Shown piece after piece: positions 8,712 through 18,014 of a DNA stretch of 64,000 nucleotides (positions are counted from its first letter, which is position 1; every line of letters begins with the position of its first letter). Source of the stretch: Butyribacter intestini (GTDB lineage: Bacteria > Bacillota > Clostridia > Lachnospirales > Lachnospiraceae). A program made the position numbers and the translations under genes. Location: contig LLKB01000001.1 in assembly GCA_001414325.1 (NCBI GenBank), positions 572,437 through 636,436 on the forward strand. The letters run 5' to 3'. The notes under the pieces are model-generated. The model was not told the DNA's origin, did no database searches, and saw nothing but the letters and a program-made list of their open reading frames with translations.

Positions 8712-9146
8712 TTAGATGCAATAATCACCCGAACCCTCGATATGCCAGGATACAAGATCCTCAAGTGTTATATTGTCGACAACATCGCAGATGGCATCAT
8801 ACATTTTTTGCCATACTACAAATGTAGCACAATTGCTTTTTCGTTCGCAGCTGTCGGCATCTTCCTCGACACAGGTGACAGGTGCTAAAGAACCTTCGGT
8901 GAGTCTTAATATCATTCCGACGGTATAGTCTTTTGGGGCTTTTTTTAACAGATAGCCACCATGAGGTCCGCGTATGCTCTTTACATATCCGGCATTATTT
9001 AATATGGAAATTATTTGTTCAAGATATTTATCTGATATATTCTGCCTTTTGGCTGCTTCTTTTATACTTACAGGTTTTTCGTTACAGTGCTGTGCTATGT
9101 CTATCATAAGCCTTAAAGCATATCGCCCTTTTGTTGATATTTTCAT
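8712..9146 (-). CDS. Rrf2/IscR-family transcriptional regulator
   Basis: Winged-helix DNA-binding regulator of 144 aa, the usual size. It begins MKISTKGRYALRLMIDIA, the classic Rrf2 start. The recognition helix region is SIKEAAKRQNISDKYLEQI and the wing is SIRGPHGGYLLKK. Three cysteines in VTCVEEDADSCERKSNC match the Fe-S ligand region of IscR-like members, so it may sense Fe-S status or redox state; related regulators such as CymR sense cysteine metabolism. No iscS/iscU genes are adjacent, so the targets are unknown. Confidence 0.88.
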   Translation of the reverse strand: MKISTKGRYALRLMIDIAQHCNEKPVSIKEAAKRQNISDKYLEQIISILNNAGYVKSIRGPHGGYLLKKAPKDYTVGMILRLTEGSLAPVTCVEEDADSCERKSNCATFVVWQKMYDAICDVVDNITLEDLVSWHIEGSGDYCI

Positions 9147-9429
9147 TTTATTTATTCCTCATTTCTGTGTATGTTTATTGATAATATGTTGTTGTGTTTA
9201 AAAGGTGTTTTGAACCTTGTATTACAACATAAAAATAGTGTATGGAAATTAAAACTTTACAGACACTAATTATATATTATATACTATAATTCATAGTAAT
9301 TCAATATAATTTATGGGAAACCCGGTAACAGTTTCAGTCATAAAAAATATACAGCAATACTTGACGCATTCAGCTAAAGCGGATAGTATTATAGCTAATG
9401 AAAAAACATATAGTGAGGTGATTAGAGAC

Positions 9430-9699
9430 ATGGTGAGAAAACAGATAAGATTTCGTGGAAAAGTTCAGGGTGTAGGATTTAGATATCATGCTAAAAATGC
9501 GGCATCATCATTAGGTCTTACGGGATGGGTTCGCAATGAAAGTGACGGTTCGGTATATATGGAAGTTCAGGGCGAAGATGTATTGGTAGAGAGATTGCTT
9601 CTTAATCTAAACTCAGATACATATATAGATATACAAAATGTTGAAATCCGAAGTATAGATATAGTCGAAAAAGAAAACGGTTTTAGTGTTGCATACTGA
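9430..9699 (+). CDS. acyP: Acylphosphatase
   Basis: Hydrolyses the carboxyl-phosphate bond of acyl phosphates. From the ATG at 9430 the protein is 89 aa, the standard length, and begins MVRKQIRFRGKVQGVGFRY. The phosphate-binding loop GKVQGVGFR with its catalytic Arg is intact, and LTGWVRNESDGSV supplies the catalytic Asn. An upstream in-frame ATG at 9313 would add 39 residues with no family match. AGGTG at about 9417 is the likely ribosome binding site. The NlpC/P60 gene follows 26 nt later, so they are probably cotranscribed. Confidence 0.92.
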   Translation: MVRKQIRFRGKVQGVGFRYHAKNAASSLGLTGWVRNESDGSVYMEVQGEDVLVERLLLNLNSDTYIDIQNVEIRSIDIVEKENGFSVAY

Positions 9700-9725
9700 T
9701 ACAAAAGATTGAAGGGGGAAGAAAA

Positions 9726-10937
9726 TTGAAGCGTAAATTTATGACATGTGGTTTGATAGGTGGGGTCTGTCTGTTGGCAGGAGTTGCGGCAGCAGGTTCC
9801 GGGACTTTAAATAAATCTGACAATAAAAGAAATGAAACAGTTTCGGTTGTTTCATATAAAAATATGGAAGACAAAGGAAAGTCAGATAAGAGTGCAAATG
9901 CTACAACAGGTGCGGTAAGTACAACGACGGAAGCAATAACCTCATACGCATCTGGCAGAAAGCCGGAAGTCTCATTACGTATGAATAAAGGAAATTCTCA
10001 AAAGAAAAACAAAGCGGCGGATAAGAAAGTTAAGAAAAATCCAAGAAAAGAGATTGTGAAAATTGCAAAAAAATATAAAGGAAAGATTACATATCTTTGG
10101 GGAGGAAAGCCTACAGATGTTCAAATTAAAGGAAAAGAGCAGCCTAAGAAGCTTGATTGTTCAGGATTTATCCAGTTTGTTTATTCAAAATACAATAAGA
10201 AGAGGATTGAGTCACTGGGGTCGACTATTTCGATATCAGGTTTGCCGAAAATAAAAAAGAATGAGCTGCAGCCGGGAGATATAGGTCTCAGAAATGGTAC
10301 CGGTTCACTTTATTTTGACGCTGATGGAAAATCTTACTCAGAGCCGGGGATGGCACAGGATGCAAATGAGAGTAAGGAAAAGTCTTTTGATAAGAAGATT
10401 AAGGCAAGAAAGACTAAAAAAACACAATTAAAAGATAGGATTGAAGAAAAGAAAGATAAAATATCAGAGTATAAAGATAAGATAACTGCTCTGAATGGTA
10501 AAAAAGATGAGGTTATTGATATATCTGAATCAGAGATTTCATCTGACAATGACGAGCAGCAGGAGGAAATATCAGAGGAGGAGAAGGAACAACAAGACCA
10601 ACAGCAAAGAATTGAACAACAAAAAAAGAATAATGAGAAAATAAATGCTTTGATAAAATCGTACAATGAAAAAATAAAAAAATGTCAGGCGGATATAAAT
10701 GGTTATTCTGAAAGGATTAATAAATATGATAAGCAGCTTAAGAAACTGAAAAAACAGCGTAAAAAATATAAAAAAGATATTGAGGAAAGTATAGATCATG
10801 TTGGGATATATTGTGGAAAAAATAAGAAAGGTGAAGCAACATGGTGTCATTGTTCGTCATCTAAAGGTGGCGTGGTGTATGAAGTGACTGACATTTTCAC
10901 ACATTACTACAGTGCAAATGATTATCTTTCAGAATAA
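9726..10937 (+). CDS. Secreted NlpC/P60 peptidase with a coiled-coil insertion inside the catalytic domain
   Basis: Predicted cell-wall hydrolase of 403 aa. It starts at TTG (9726) behind AAGGGGGAAG. An N-terminal hydrophobic segment (residues about 9-26, GLIGGVCLLAGVAAAGS) should direct export. A Lys-rich linker is followed by the first half of an NlpC/P60 domain (YLWGG, then KLDCSGFIQFVYSK with catalytic Cys145, and ELQPGDIGL). About 170 charged residues (roughly 188-356, coiled coil, with an acidic EISEEEKEQQ stretch) come next. The second half then resumes with HVGIYCGKN, carrying catalytic His358. Both catalytic residues survive, so it is probably active. It may be regulated by the inserted coil, as coiled coils control PcsB- and CwlO-type hydrolases. 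Confidence 0.82.
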   Translation: MKRKFMTCGLIGGVCLLAGVAAAGSGTLNKSDNKRNETVSVVSYKNMEDKGKSDKSANATTGAVSTTTEAITSYASGRKPEVSLRMNKGNSQKKNKAADKKVKKNPRKEIVKIAKKYKGKITYLWGGKPTDVQIKGKEQPKKLDCSGFIQFVYSKYNKKRIESLGSTISISGLPKIKKNELQPGDIGLRNGTGSLYFDADGKSYSEPGMAQDANESKEKSFDKKIKARKTKKTQLKDRIEEKKDKISEYKDKITALNGKKDEVIDISESEISSDNDEQQEEISEEEKEQQDQQQRIEQQKKNNEKINALIKSYNEKIKKCQADINGYSERINKYDKQLKKLKKQRKKYKKDIEESIDHVGIYCGKNKKGEATWCHCSSSKGGVVYEVTDIFTHYYSANDYLSE

Positions 10938-10955
10938 ATATTATAACATTATGAG

Positions 10956-11002
10956 AAAAGTCCCCCACTTCTATTGCTTAGGGCAATAAGCGGGGGACTT
11001 TT
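10956..11002. terminator. Rho-independent terminator
   Basis: AAAAGTCCCCC (10956-10966) pairs with GGGGGACTTTT (10992-11002), with a second small stem inside. It ends the NlpC/P60 gene. The symmetric A and T runs mean it can also stop minus-strand transcripts from the adhesin gene ending at 11094. Confidence 0.9.
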
Positions 11003-11093
11003 CTGTACCATGAGTGACACAAGTAATTTCTGTTATGTGCAGGTAGCAGAGTGGATTATGAATATCCGCTTGCCTGGGTGCATTGAACAGATT

Positions 11094-13367
11094 TTAAATA
11101 TCAGTCTTTTTTGTTCTGCTGATTAAATATGCTCTGCCACCAAAGAATATTATTCCTGCACCTGATAATACTAGTGTTACAATAAAAGGCAGAGAGTTAT
11201 TTTTTTCTCCGGTAGAAGGAGAACCTTTTTGTCCTGATGGAAGTTCGGGTTCCTCAGAGTAAGTGTCTGTATCATCATTGTTGTGTGAAGTCTTTTTGAC
11301 TTTTGGAGCCGGTGTGTTTTTAGGATTATCAGTGTCAGTTGGTGTATCAGTGTCAGTTGGTGTATCAGTGTCAGTTGGTGTATCGGTGTCTGTCGGTGTA
11401 TCAGTGTCCGTTGGGACAGGAGTGTCCGCCGGAGCAGAAGTGTCTGTCGGTGGAGCAGTCTGCGACGGTGTATTTAAAGGAAGTGTTGGAGCAGTCTGCA
11501 ACGGTGTGTTTATGGGAAGCGTTGGAGTTACACTTGGTGTAACTGTCGGTGTCTGGGTGTTAGTCTTACCGGGAACAACAGGTGTATTCGATGGTGATGG
11601 AGCCGGCGATGGATTTGGAATCGGCGTTGGAGCCGGTGTCGGCGAAGGTGTGACTGCCGGACCGGTTGATGAAGTTGCATCAGGTGTTGCCGATGGAACG
11701 ATAGCTGACGGACTAGCCGGAGGAACTACAGACGGCGAAGCTGATGGGGCAACGGTTGGTCTGACAGACGGCTTAGAAGTCGGAGCAGTTGTTGGTTTGA
11801 CAGTCGGAGTAGTCGTCGGTTTGACGGTCGGTTTAACAGTCGGAGTAGTTGTCGGTTTAACGGTCGGCTTAGAAGTCGGAGCAGTCGTTGGTTTGACAGT
11901 CGGAGTAGTCGTCGGTTTGACAGTTGGCTCGATAGTTGGAGCAGCCGTCGGTTTGACAGTCGGTTTAATAGTCGGAGTAGTTGTCGGTTTGACAGTTGGC
12001 TCGATAGTTGGAGCAGCCGTCGGTTTGACAGTCGGTTTAATAGTCGGAGTAGTTGTCGGTTTGACAGTTGGCTCGATAGTTGGAGCAGCCGTCGGTTTGA
12101 CAGTCGGTTTAATAGTCGGAGTAGTTGTCGGTTTGACAGTTGGCTCGATAGTTGGAGCAGCCGTCGGTTTGACAGTCGGTTTAATAGTTGGAGCAGTCGT
12201 TGGTTTAATTGTCGGTTTTGCTGTAGGTGCAGTTGTTGCAGGAGTCGGAGTGCCCTGGTAACGAGGAACTTCACCGTAAGGATAAAAATGTCCTTCTGCT
12301 GCACAGCATGAAATCTTTTCAACTATATATCCGCCCTCGAAACAACCACCTGATATTTTTATATCAGCATTTGGAGCAAGAACATGACCAGCAAGGTATT
12401 CAAAAGCAAGTTTCTGCGTCTGAGGGAAGTTCCAGATAAGTTTTACACCTGACAGATCCATTTGACCTGACTGAATCGTTGAAGCTCTTTTAAGGTTTTT
12501 AAGTCCGTGTGCATCATCAAGAAGATATGCATTTTTTTGCTTATTATCAGGTGAGATATAAAATGTTTTACCATCACCCTTGGAGGCTGATATAAATACG
12601 GCTTTTTGTTTATCACCTGATTTTACAAAATCATAACTGCCGCCTAGGGCAATAGGCTTACCTTTTTCAAAGCTGATAATATGCTCCGTTGAAACAAGCT
12701 CATCTAAATCCTTAACTCCATCAATAAGAATCCAGTCAGCCTGTTTTGAAATACTTTCAGGTATATATACGGAAGTGACTTTTGATGAAAAAGGTATTGT
12801 AAGGAGTTTTCCAAAATAATTGTCTATGCGTGCATTTTTTAAATTTTTCTCAGTAAGAGTAAGTTGTCGTTTTTCAGCCATATCCTGAGCTTCTTTTTTT
12901 AATGAAGCAAATGCTGAAGAGAAGTTTATATAAGCACTGTTTTTATCAGGATATTTAGTGATAGAATGGCATTTTACAAATAGAGATTTATCGTGGTAAT
13001 ATGCCGGCTGGTTTAATAATTTCTGATAATCAGGTTTACCTGAAAGAAAATGACTGTTGTAGCATCCGCTGTAGTCGTCTATGTGTTTGATATAATTCAG
13101 ATATGAAGGTGAGACAGCCCCGTTTCCGAAAGATTTTAAGTTTGCAATACCGCCGCAGGCTGCTGCACCTACAAAGTGGTTGGAAGTCTTTAGATCATCT
13201 TTGACAAAAAACTGGTAATCACTTAGAAACTGTTTGTAGCTGTATTTTTTGCCGGAATCAGTATATACAGGTGCGGCAGCTTTACTGGTGATAAAACCAC
13301 AGGTGCTAATCAGCAAAAGAGAAATACAGGTTATTAGTGCAATGATTTTTTTTGACTTATGTTTCAA
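11094..13367 (-). CDS. Sortase-anchored, choice-of-anchor-A-like surface adhesin with Thr/Pro stalk
   Basis: 757-aa wall-anchored protein. A signal peptide (residues 1 to about 32) is followed by a globular region to about residue 370. That region ends with LIWNFPQTQKLAF, HVLAPNADIKISGG and EGHFYPYG, features of the choice-of-anchor-A family. A long Thr/Pro stalk follows, with several copies of a 24-aa unit (PTTTPTIKPTVKPTAAPTIEP type) and TDTDTP repeats. The C-terminus has a sorting-like signal SPSTGEKN, a hydrophobic span and a basic tail. The TTG start overlaps the stop of the sortase gene upstream by four bases, so this is very likely that sortase's own substrate. SPSTG is not a textbook LPXTG, which fits a dedicated class B enzyme. 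Confidence 0.82.
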   Translation of the reverse strand: MKHKSKKIIALITCISLLLISTCGFITSKAAAPVYTDSGKKYSYKQFLSDYQFFVKDDLKTSNHFVGAAACGGIANLKSFGNGAVSPSYLNYIKHIDDYSGCYNSHFLSGKPDYQKLLNQPAYYHDKSLFVKCHSITKYPDKNSAYINFSSAFASLKKEAQDMAEKRQLTLTEKNLKNARIDNYFGKLLTIPFSSKVTSVYIPESISKQADWILIDGVKDLDELVSTEHIISFEKGKPIALGGSYDFVKSGDKQKAVFISASKGDGKTFYISPDNKQKNAYLLDDAHGLKNLKRASTIQSGQMDLSGVKLIWNFPQTQKLAFEYLAGHVLAPNADIKISGGCFEGGYIVEKISCCAAEGHFYPYGEVPRYQGTPTPATTAPTAKPTIKPTTAPTIKPTVKPTAAPTIEPTVKPTTTPTIKPTVKPTAAPTIEPTVKPTTTPTIKPTVKPTAAPTIEPTVKPTTTPTIKPTVKPTAAPTIEPTVKPTTTPTVKPTTAPTSKPTVKPTTTPTVKPTVKPTTTPTVKPTTAPTSKPSVRPTVAPSASPSVVPPASPSAIVPSATPDATSSTGPAVTPSPTPAPTPIPNPSPAPSPSNTPVVPGKTNTQTPTVTPSVTPTLPINTPLQTAPTLPLNTPSQTAPPTDTSAPADTPVPTDTDTPTDTDTPTDTDTPTDTDTPTDTDNPKNTPAPKVKKTSHNNDDTDTYSEEPELPSGQKGSPSTGEKNNSLPFIVTLVLSGAGIIFFGGRAYLISRTKKTDI

Positions 13368-14218
13368 AATTTAATCCTCCATTCATTTTGTTTTAATGCG
13401 ATTATCAAAAAACGTGATCTGTCGTTTGAACCGCAGGTTGATAAGACAAGCATATGCTGATTTTTTGATGATATGCTTTTTTTTAAGTGGATTGTGTTTT
13501 TGTGGGATAAATTTAATCGGACGGTATTTAGAAGTTTTATCAGTCCCTCATCAGAATTTTTAAAAGAAGAAGGGATATTTTTAGTGCCCCAGACTGCATT
13601 AGTCACTATCTTATATCTTATTTTAGATATTGGTGTTATGATGTTGATATAGCATTTTACTTTAGAAAAATCAGTGTTATCAAACCGGTGCAGCATACCA
13701 AACATAGAGCCATTCTTCATATTATGCCCGTATAGAACGGTTAATGCATCTGAAAAATCTTTTTTACTGCCGGTTTCTGAAAAAATGCATCCGGGATAGC
13801 CAAAACTTTTATCAAGATTGTGCGTCAGGTAATAATTATTTATCCGTCTGTGCTGGAGAACCGGATATGAAATACCAAGTTTCGGAATTTGTATCCATGC
13901 ATAAATATCGTTATTGTATTTTTTAAGAGAATTAAAATCTACATCAGGAATTTTTGCGATATCTAAACCATGGGAGGTTTTAATATTCTTATTTCGTGTG
14001 TTTTCTGAGTTGTCATTACTGTTATCGTAAAAAGAAATTTTGTCGGTATCTTTCCATGTGTTTTCTCTTATCAGTTTATTTTGGATTTCTTTATATGTGT
14101 GTTCTTCATTTGAAAGCTGTTGCCTGTAACGGTAAGAAAATACAAGCCATATTGCTGCTGCAGCAACAAAAACAGCAATAAAAAAACATAAGAAAAAAAT
14201 ATTCAATTTTTCTTTCAA
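13364..14218 (-). CDS. srtB: Class B sortase
   Basis: Membrane-anchored transpeptidase, 284 aa. The N-terminal membrane segment (residues 7-28) is followed by the catalytic domain. Residues IPKLGISYPVLQ and NYYLTHNLD are typical of SrtB. The catalytic triad is visible as His165 (VLYGHNM), Cys262 (LSTCGS) and Arg269 (NDRSRFLI). Start is TTG at 14218 with AGGAG upstream. Its stop overlaps the adhesin start (TTGA), giving a two-gene operon of sortase and substrate. Family knowledge: SrtB enzymes attach special substrates, often to the peptidoglycan crossbridge. Confidence 0.92.
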   Translation of the reverse strand: MKEKLNIFFLCFFIAVFVAAAAIWLVFSYRYRQQLSNEEHTYKEIQNKLIRENTWKDTDKISFYDNSNDNSENTRNKNIKTSHGLDIAKIPDVDFNSLKKYNNDIYAWIQIPKLGISYPVLQHRRINNYYLTHNLDKSFGYPGCIFSETGSKKDFSDALTVLYGHNMKNGSMFGMLHRFDNTDFSKVKCYINIITPISKIRYKIVTNAVWGTKNIPSSFKNSDEGLIKLLNTVRLNLSHKNTIHLKKSISSKNQHMLVLSTCGSNDRSRFLIIALKQNEWRIKF

Positions 14219-14484
14219 AGCAAATCTCCTTTACATAAAAATGTGTAGTCCATTTTTATTAAAAGAAAAGATAAGATATGACAAGACATAGTATTGGCTT
14301 ATATTGGAAAAAAATATACTTAAATCCGGAAAGATATTTAAATTAAAACCTGATAATGTCAGAATACAAAAAAACATGGCTTGCGTGATAAGTGTGTAGA
14401 TGTATAAATAAAAGTAAAAAAATAGTAGTATATTTTGTCAAAAAGTTGTATTATAAATATATATATTTTAGGTGGAGGATGACT

Positions 14485-16458
14485 ATGAAGGAAAATGAGA
14501 AACTGTTTGGAAAGATGTCAAGTCATCTTGCGGAGTACGATTATCTGACGGGGCTTCCAAACAGACGCGGACTTTATGAATTTTATGATATACTTGAAAG
14601 TAAAGACAGTATCCATGCTATGTTTATAGATATTGATAATTTCAAGCGTGTAAATGATATATATGGGCACAGCATGGGAGATGAACTCCTTATATGTATA
14701 GCAAAGCTTATAGAAGAAAATGTTTCTGGTTTTACATCGAGAATCGGAGGAGATGAGTTTGTTGCACTTATTGACGGTAATATGACGGAAGATGAGCTTA
14801 AGAGTACAGCAGAAACTCTGCTCAGACAAATGGAAAACATAGATTTTAGAAAGGACATACTTTCTAATGTATCCCTCAGTATAGGAATCGTTACAAGGCA
14901 GAGAGTGAGCACCATGCTCGATGATATTTTACATAAATGTGACTCTGCAATGTACGAAGCAAAATATGACGGAAAGAACAGATATGTATTTTTCCGGGAA
15001 AATGATAAGAAAGTACAGCGAAACAGAAATATGGAAATCGAGATGGACGATGCATTAAAAAACGGTGAATTTATTGCCTATCTTCAGCCAAAGGTAAACA
15101 TGATATCAACAAAATTAACCGGAGCAGAGGCATTATCCAGATGGAATCATCCTGATGACGGTATCAGGACACCCGGAGTATATATATCATTGTTTGAAAA
15201 AAACGGTTTTATATCTAAGCTTGATATGTATATGTTTGAGGAAGTCTGTCGTATAAAGAAAAGTTGGAAAGGCAAAAAATATGAGCATATCCCGGTGTCA
15301 GTCAATATGTCAAGACTGCATCTTTACAATAAGAAATTTCCTGATATGCTTGTTGAGATAGCAGACAGATATGGTATAGATCACAGTGAACTTGAGATAG
15401 AGATTACGGAGAGTGTTTTTGTTAAAGACAGTGAAGAACTGATAAGAAATGTAAAAATGTTGAAAGATAGACATTTTATTGTTTCTATTGATGATTTTGG
15501 TTCAGGTTTTTCAGCACTTAATCTGCTTAAAGATCTGCCGGTAGATATTATTAAGATAGATCAGGAATTTCTTAACAGTTCCGGTGATGATGACAGGGGT
15601 AAGAAAGTTTTGAGAAATGTCATCAATATGTGCAAAGACCTAAAGCTGGATGTTGTCACCGAGGGTATAGAAACTGAAGAACAAAGAGATTTTATCGTAA
15701 GATGCGGATGCCAGATAGCACAGGGGTATTTCTATTCAAAGCCGCTTCCGGTTGATGAATTTGACAAATTTGCGAATGAATATATAACTAATGATGACAC
15801 CAGTTATGTATTTAGGCTTAATGGTAATGTAAAATCGGATGATGGAAAGCTTGAGGCAGATACAAAATGTTTTAGTGAGCTGAAATTTGATACCGGTATA
15901 TTTAAAGAAAGCAAGGCACTTGTATTTCCGGGAGGTCCAAAGGAAAAACAGGTTATAGAGCTGCCGCATGAGATTTTGTCAAGTGATAGTTTTATGGTTT
16001 CAATGTGGATATACCCTACAGAAGAACATTCTTGGAGATGTGCTTTATATGTAAAGTATGAGACTGGTTTTTTTGGCATGATTCCAATTGCGTGGGAGGG
16101 TCATTCATCTTTCAGAATAAGAGATTCAAAGGAAGTAAGCGGCTGGTATGATATCAGTGGATGTAAACTTCAGGTGAATGAATGGTCCCATTATGTTGTG
16201 AGTTATAATGCAAAGACTGAAACTGCTTATGCATACATAAACGGACAGCTTGTCGGAAGCATGAAAAATGTTCCGGGAAACCGTTATGCAAAGCGTATCG
16301 TGCTCGGTGGTGATGTTTTTCAGCCGTCATTTATTGGGAAGATATGTGAAGTAACATTTTATAATGAGATAAGAGATCATGATTTTGTAAGTGAACTTCA
16401 TCAGTCATATGTGACAAGAGATGATTTTATTGGATTTGAGATAGGAATAGACAAATAG
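14485..16458 (+). CDS. GGDEF-EAL c-di-GMP signalling protein with C-terminal LamG-like domain
   Basis: About 657 aa. The ATG at 14485 has GGTGGAGG at 14471-14478; earlier GTG starts lack a site. GGDEF domain, residues about 20-175, with intact RIGGDEF (cyclase). EAL domain, residues about 195-440, with GAEALSRW, IDDFGSGFSAL, DIIKIDQEF and TEGIE, so metal and catalytic residues appear kept (phosphodiesterase). The last 200 residues look like a concanavalin-A/LamG jelly roll (FMVSMWIYPTEE, WSHYVVSYN, AYINGQLVGS). No signal peptide or membrane helix is seen, so a sugar-binding-type domain would sit in the cytoplasm. It may act as a sensor for the enzymatic domains; this is inference. Confidence 0.85.
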   Translation: MKENEKLFGKMSSHLAEYDYLTGLPNRRGLYEFYDILESKDSIHAMFIDIDNFKRVNDIYGHSMGDELLICIAKLIEENVSGFTSRIGGDEFVALIDGNMTEDELKSTAETLLRQMENIDFRKDILSNVSLSIGIVTRQRVSTMLDDILHKCDSAMYEAKYDGKNRYVFFRENDKKVQRNRNMEIEMDDALKNGEFIAYLQPKVNMISTKLTGAEALSRWNHPDDGIRTPGVYISLFEKNGFISKLDMYMFEEVCRIKKSWKGKKYEHIPVSVNMSRLHLYNKKFPDMLVEIADRYGIDHSELEIEITESVFVKDSEELIRNVKMLKDRHFIVSIDDFGSGFSALNLLKDLPVDIIKIDQEFLNSSGDDDRGKKVLRNVINMCKDLKLDVVTEGIETEEQRDFIVRCGCQIAQGYFYSKPLPVDEFDKFANEYITNDDTSYVFRLNGNVKSDDGKLEADTKCFSELKFDTGIFKESKALVFPGGPKEKQVIELPHEILSSDSFMVSMWIYPTEEHSWRCALYVKYETGFFGMIPIAWEGHSSFRIRDSKEVSGWYDISGCKLQVNEWSHYVVSYNAKTETAYAYINGQLVGSMKNVPGNRYAKRIVLGGDVFQPSFIGKICEVTFYNEIRDHDFVSELHQSYVTRDDFIGFEIGIDK

Positions 16459-16479
16459 ATTTTAATGAGAAAACAATGA

Positions 16480-16537
16480 CCCATATTAAACAATGTTAGG
16501 TTTTAAATTACATTTGTTTAATATGGGTTATTTTTTA
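16480..16537 (+). terminator. Rho-independent terminator
   Basis: CCCATATTAAACA (16480-16492) pairs with TGTTTAATATGGG (16515-16527), followed by a T-rich run. It ends the GGDEF-EAL gene. The next 200 bases up to 16754 are AT-rich and hold only the leader of the next gene. Confidence 0.85.
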
Positions 16538-16753
16538 ATGCATAGGAAAATGTCAGTAAAGTAGTGTGACACCAGGACAAAATGTAATACTTTTTTTGTG
16601 CGAATAAATGTATATGGTTTTAAAAACTACATAAAATAGAAAAAGATACAAGAAAACATTGACAAGAAAACATTATAGGTATATACTTGGATTAGTTTGA
16701 TAATCAAACAAAATTGATATGCGAAAAAAACGCGTGCAGAAATGAGGATTAAT

Positions 16754-17914
16754 ATGGATATATATGAGTGTGGAGAAAAGTTGAAAGCTCTCCGTATCGG
16801 AGACATGGTGGCAAAAATACCTATCATACAAGGTGGAATGGGAGTCGGCATAAGCCGTTCAAAACTTGCAGGTGCAGTTGCAGCAGAAGGTGGAATAGGT
16901 ATTATATCGACGGCACAGATAGGATATGATGAGGATGATTTTGAGAAAGACCAGGCAGGCTGTAATCTTTTAGCCATAAGAAAACATATAAAAAGAGCAA
17001 AAGAGATAGCGTGCGGCAATGGTCTTGTAGGTGTAAATATCATGGTGGCATTAAAACATTATAAAGAGCATGTTATGGAGGCAGTTGCGGCCGGAGCAGA
17101 TGTTATAATAAGCGGAGCAGGACTTCCGGTTAAACTTCCTGAGTATATAGGAAAAGCAAAAACCAAAATAGCACCTATAGTTTCATCAAGGCGTGCGGCG
17201 GATATAATACTTAAGATGTGGGCGAGAAGATATGACAGGACAGCCGATTTTGTTGTGATAGAGGGACCAAAGGCAGGAGGGCATCTCGGATTTTCAGATG
17301 AAGAACTCGCAGATATTGAAAATATTGATTATGACGAGGAGATAAAAGATATTATCGAATGTACCAAAGAGTATGGTGAAAAATATAATACACATATACC
17401 TGTTATCGTTGCCGGTGGGATATTTGACCATGACGACATTATCCATGCACTTGAACTTGGGGCAGACGGAGTACAGATAGCGAGCCGTTTTGTTGCGACA
17501 AAAGAGTGCGATGCATCGGACGAATATAAGCAGGCATATCTTGATGCAAAGGAGGATGATGTAAAAATAATCAAAAGTCCTGTTGGTATGCCGGGGCGTG
17601 CGATAAGAAATGATTTTATAAAGCGTGTTGAAAAAGAAAAACAGCCGGTGGACAAATGTTACAACTGCATGAAAAAGTGTAATCCTAACGAAGTGCCATA
17701 TTGTATAACAAAAGCACTTGTCGATGCCGTAAATGGAGACATAAATAACGGACTTATATTCTGCGGTGCAAATGTGGGGCGCATAAATGAAATGACAACT
17801 GTTCATGAACTTATGAAAGAACTTGTCCGGCCGACAGATAAAAAAATACAGGATGAAAGTGAAACACATGATATTCAGAATGTATATTCACAGAGAGATA
17901 AAATGATAAGCTGA
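16754..17914 (+). CDS. Nitronate monooxygenase / FabK-like FMN oxidoreductase
   Basis: TIM-barrel flavoprotein that oxidises nitronates, or in the FabK branch reduces enoyl-ACP. With the ATG at 16754 (GAGGA 5 nt upstream) it is 386 aa. Seen: IIQGGMGVGISRSKLAGAVAAEGG (shown in full only in part elsewhere) near the N-terminus, GADVIISGAGLP, the catalytic-His region EGPKAGGHLG, the phosphate-binding VIVAGGIF, and DGVQIASRF. A C-terminal cysteine cluster (CYNCMKKCNP and PYC, residues about 305-325) is typical of the clostridial NMO subfamily and could bind a metal or Fe-S centre. No fab genes are adjacent, so nitronate monooxygenase is the safer name. Its leader tail (GTGCAGAAATGAGGA) resembles the thioredoxin leader. 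Confidence 0.85.
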   Translation: MDIYECGEKLKALRIGDMVAKIPIIQGGMGVGISRSKLAGAVAAEGGIGIISTAQIGYDEDDFEKDQAGCNLLAIRKHIKRAKEIACGNGLVGVNIMVALKHYKEHVMEAVAAGADVIISGAGLPVKLPEYIGKAKTKIAPIVSSRRAADIILKMWARRYDRTADFVVIEGPKAGGHLGFSDEELADIENIDYDEEIKDIIECTKEYGEKYNTHIPVIVAGGIFDHDDIIHALELGADGVQIASRFVATKECDASDEYKQAYLDAKEDDVKIIKSPVGMPGRAIRNDFIKRVEKEKQPVDKCYNCMKKCNPNEVPYCITKALVDAVNGDINNGLIFCGANVGRINEMTTVHELMKELVRPTDKKIQDESETHDIQNVYSQRDKMIS

Positions 17915-17976
17915 TGGAGCGTAAAAAAGGAAAGACTAAACTGTTGCTTTGAATTTTAAGAAACGCAGAAAGGTAA

Positions 17977-18014
17977 ACGGCTGTCGCAGTGAAAATGCGG
18001 CAGCCGTCTTTTTA
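17977..18014. terminator. Rho-independent terminator between convergent genes
   Basis: ACGGCTGTCGCA (from 17977) pairs with TGCGGCAGCCGT (to 18007), followed by CTTTTT. It separates the plus-strand nitronate monooxygenase gene from the minus-strand hemerythrin gene, whose end it overlaps slightly. Confidence 0.85.

Noticed and set aside
11263..12261. Long plus-strand Gly/Val-rich frame opposite the adhesin stalk
   Set aside because: Antisense shadow of Thr/Pro repeats, same reason as above.
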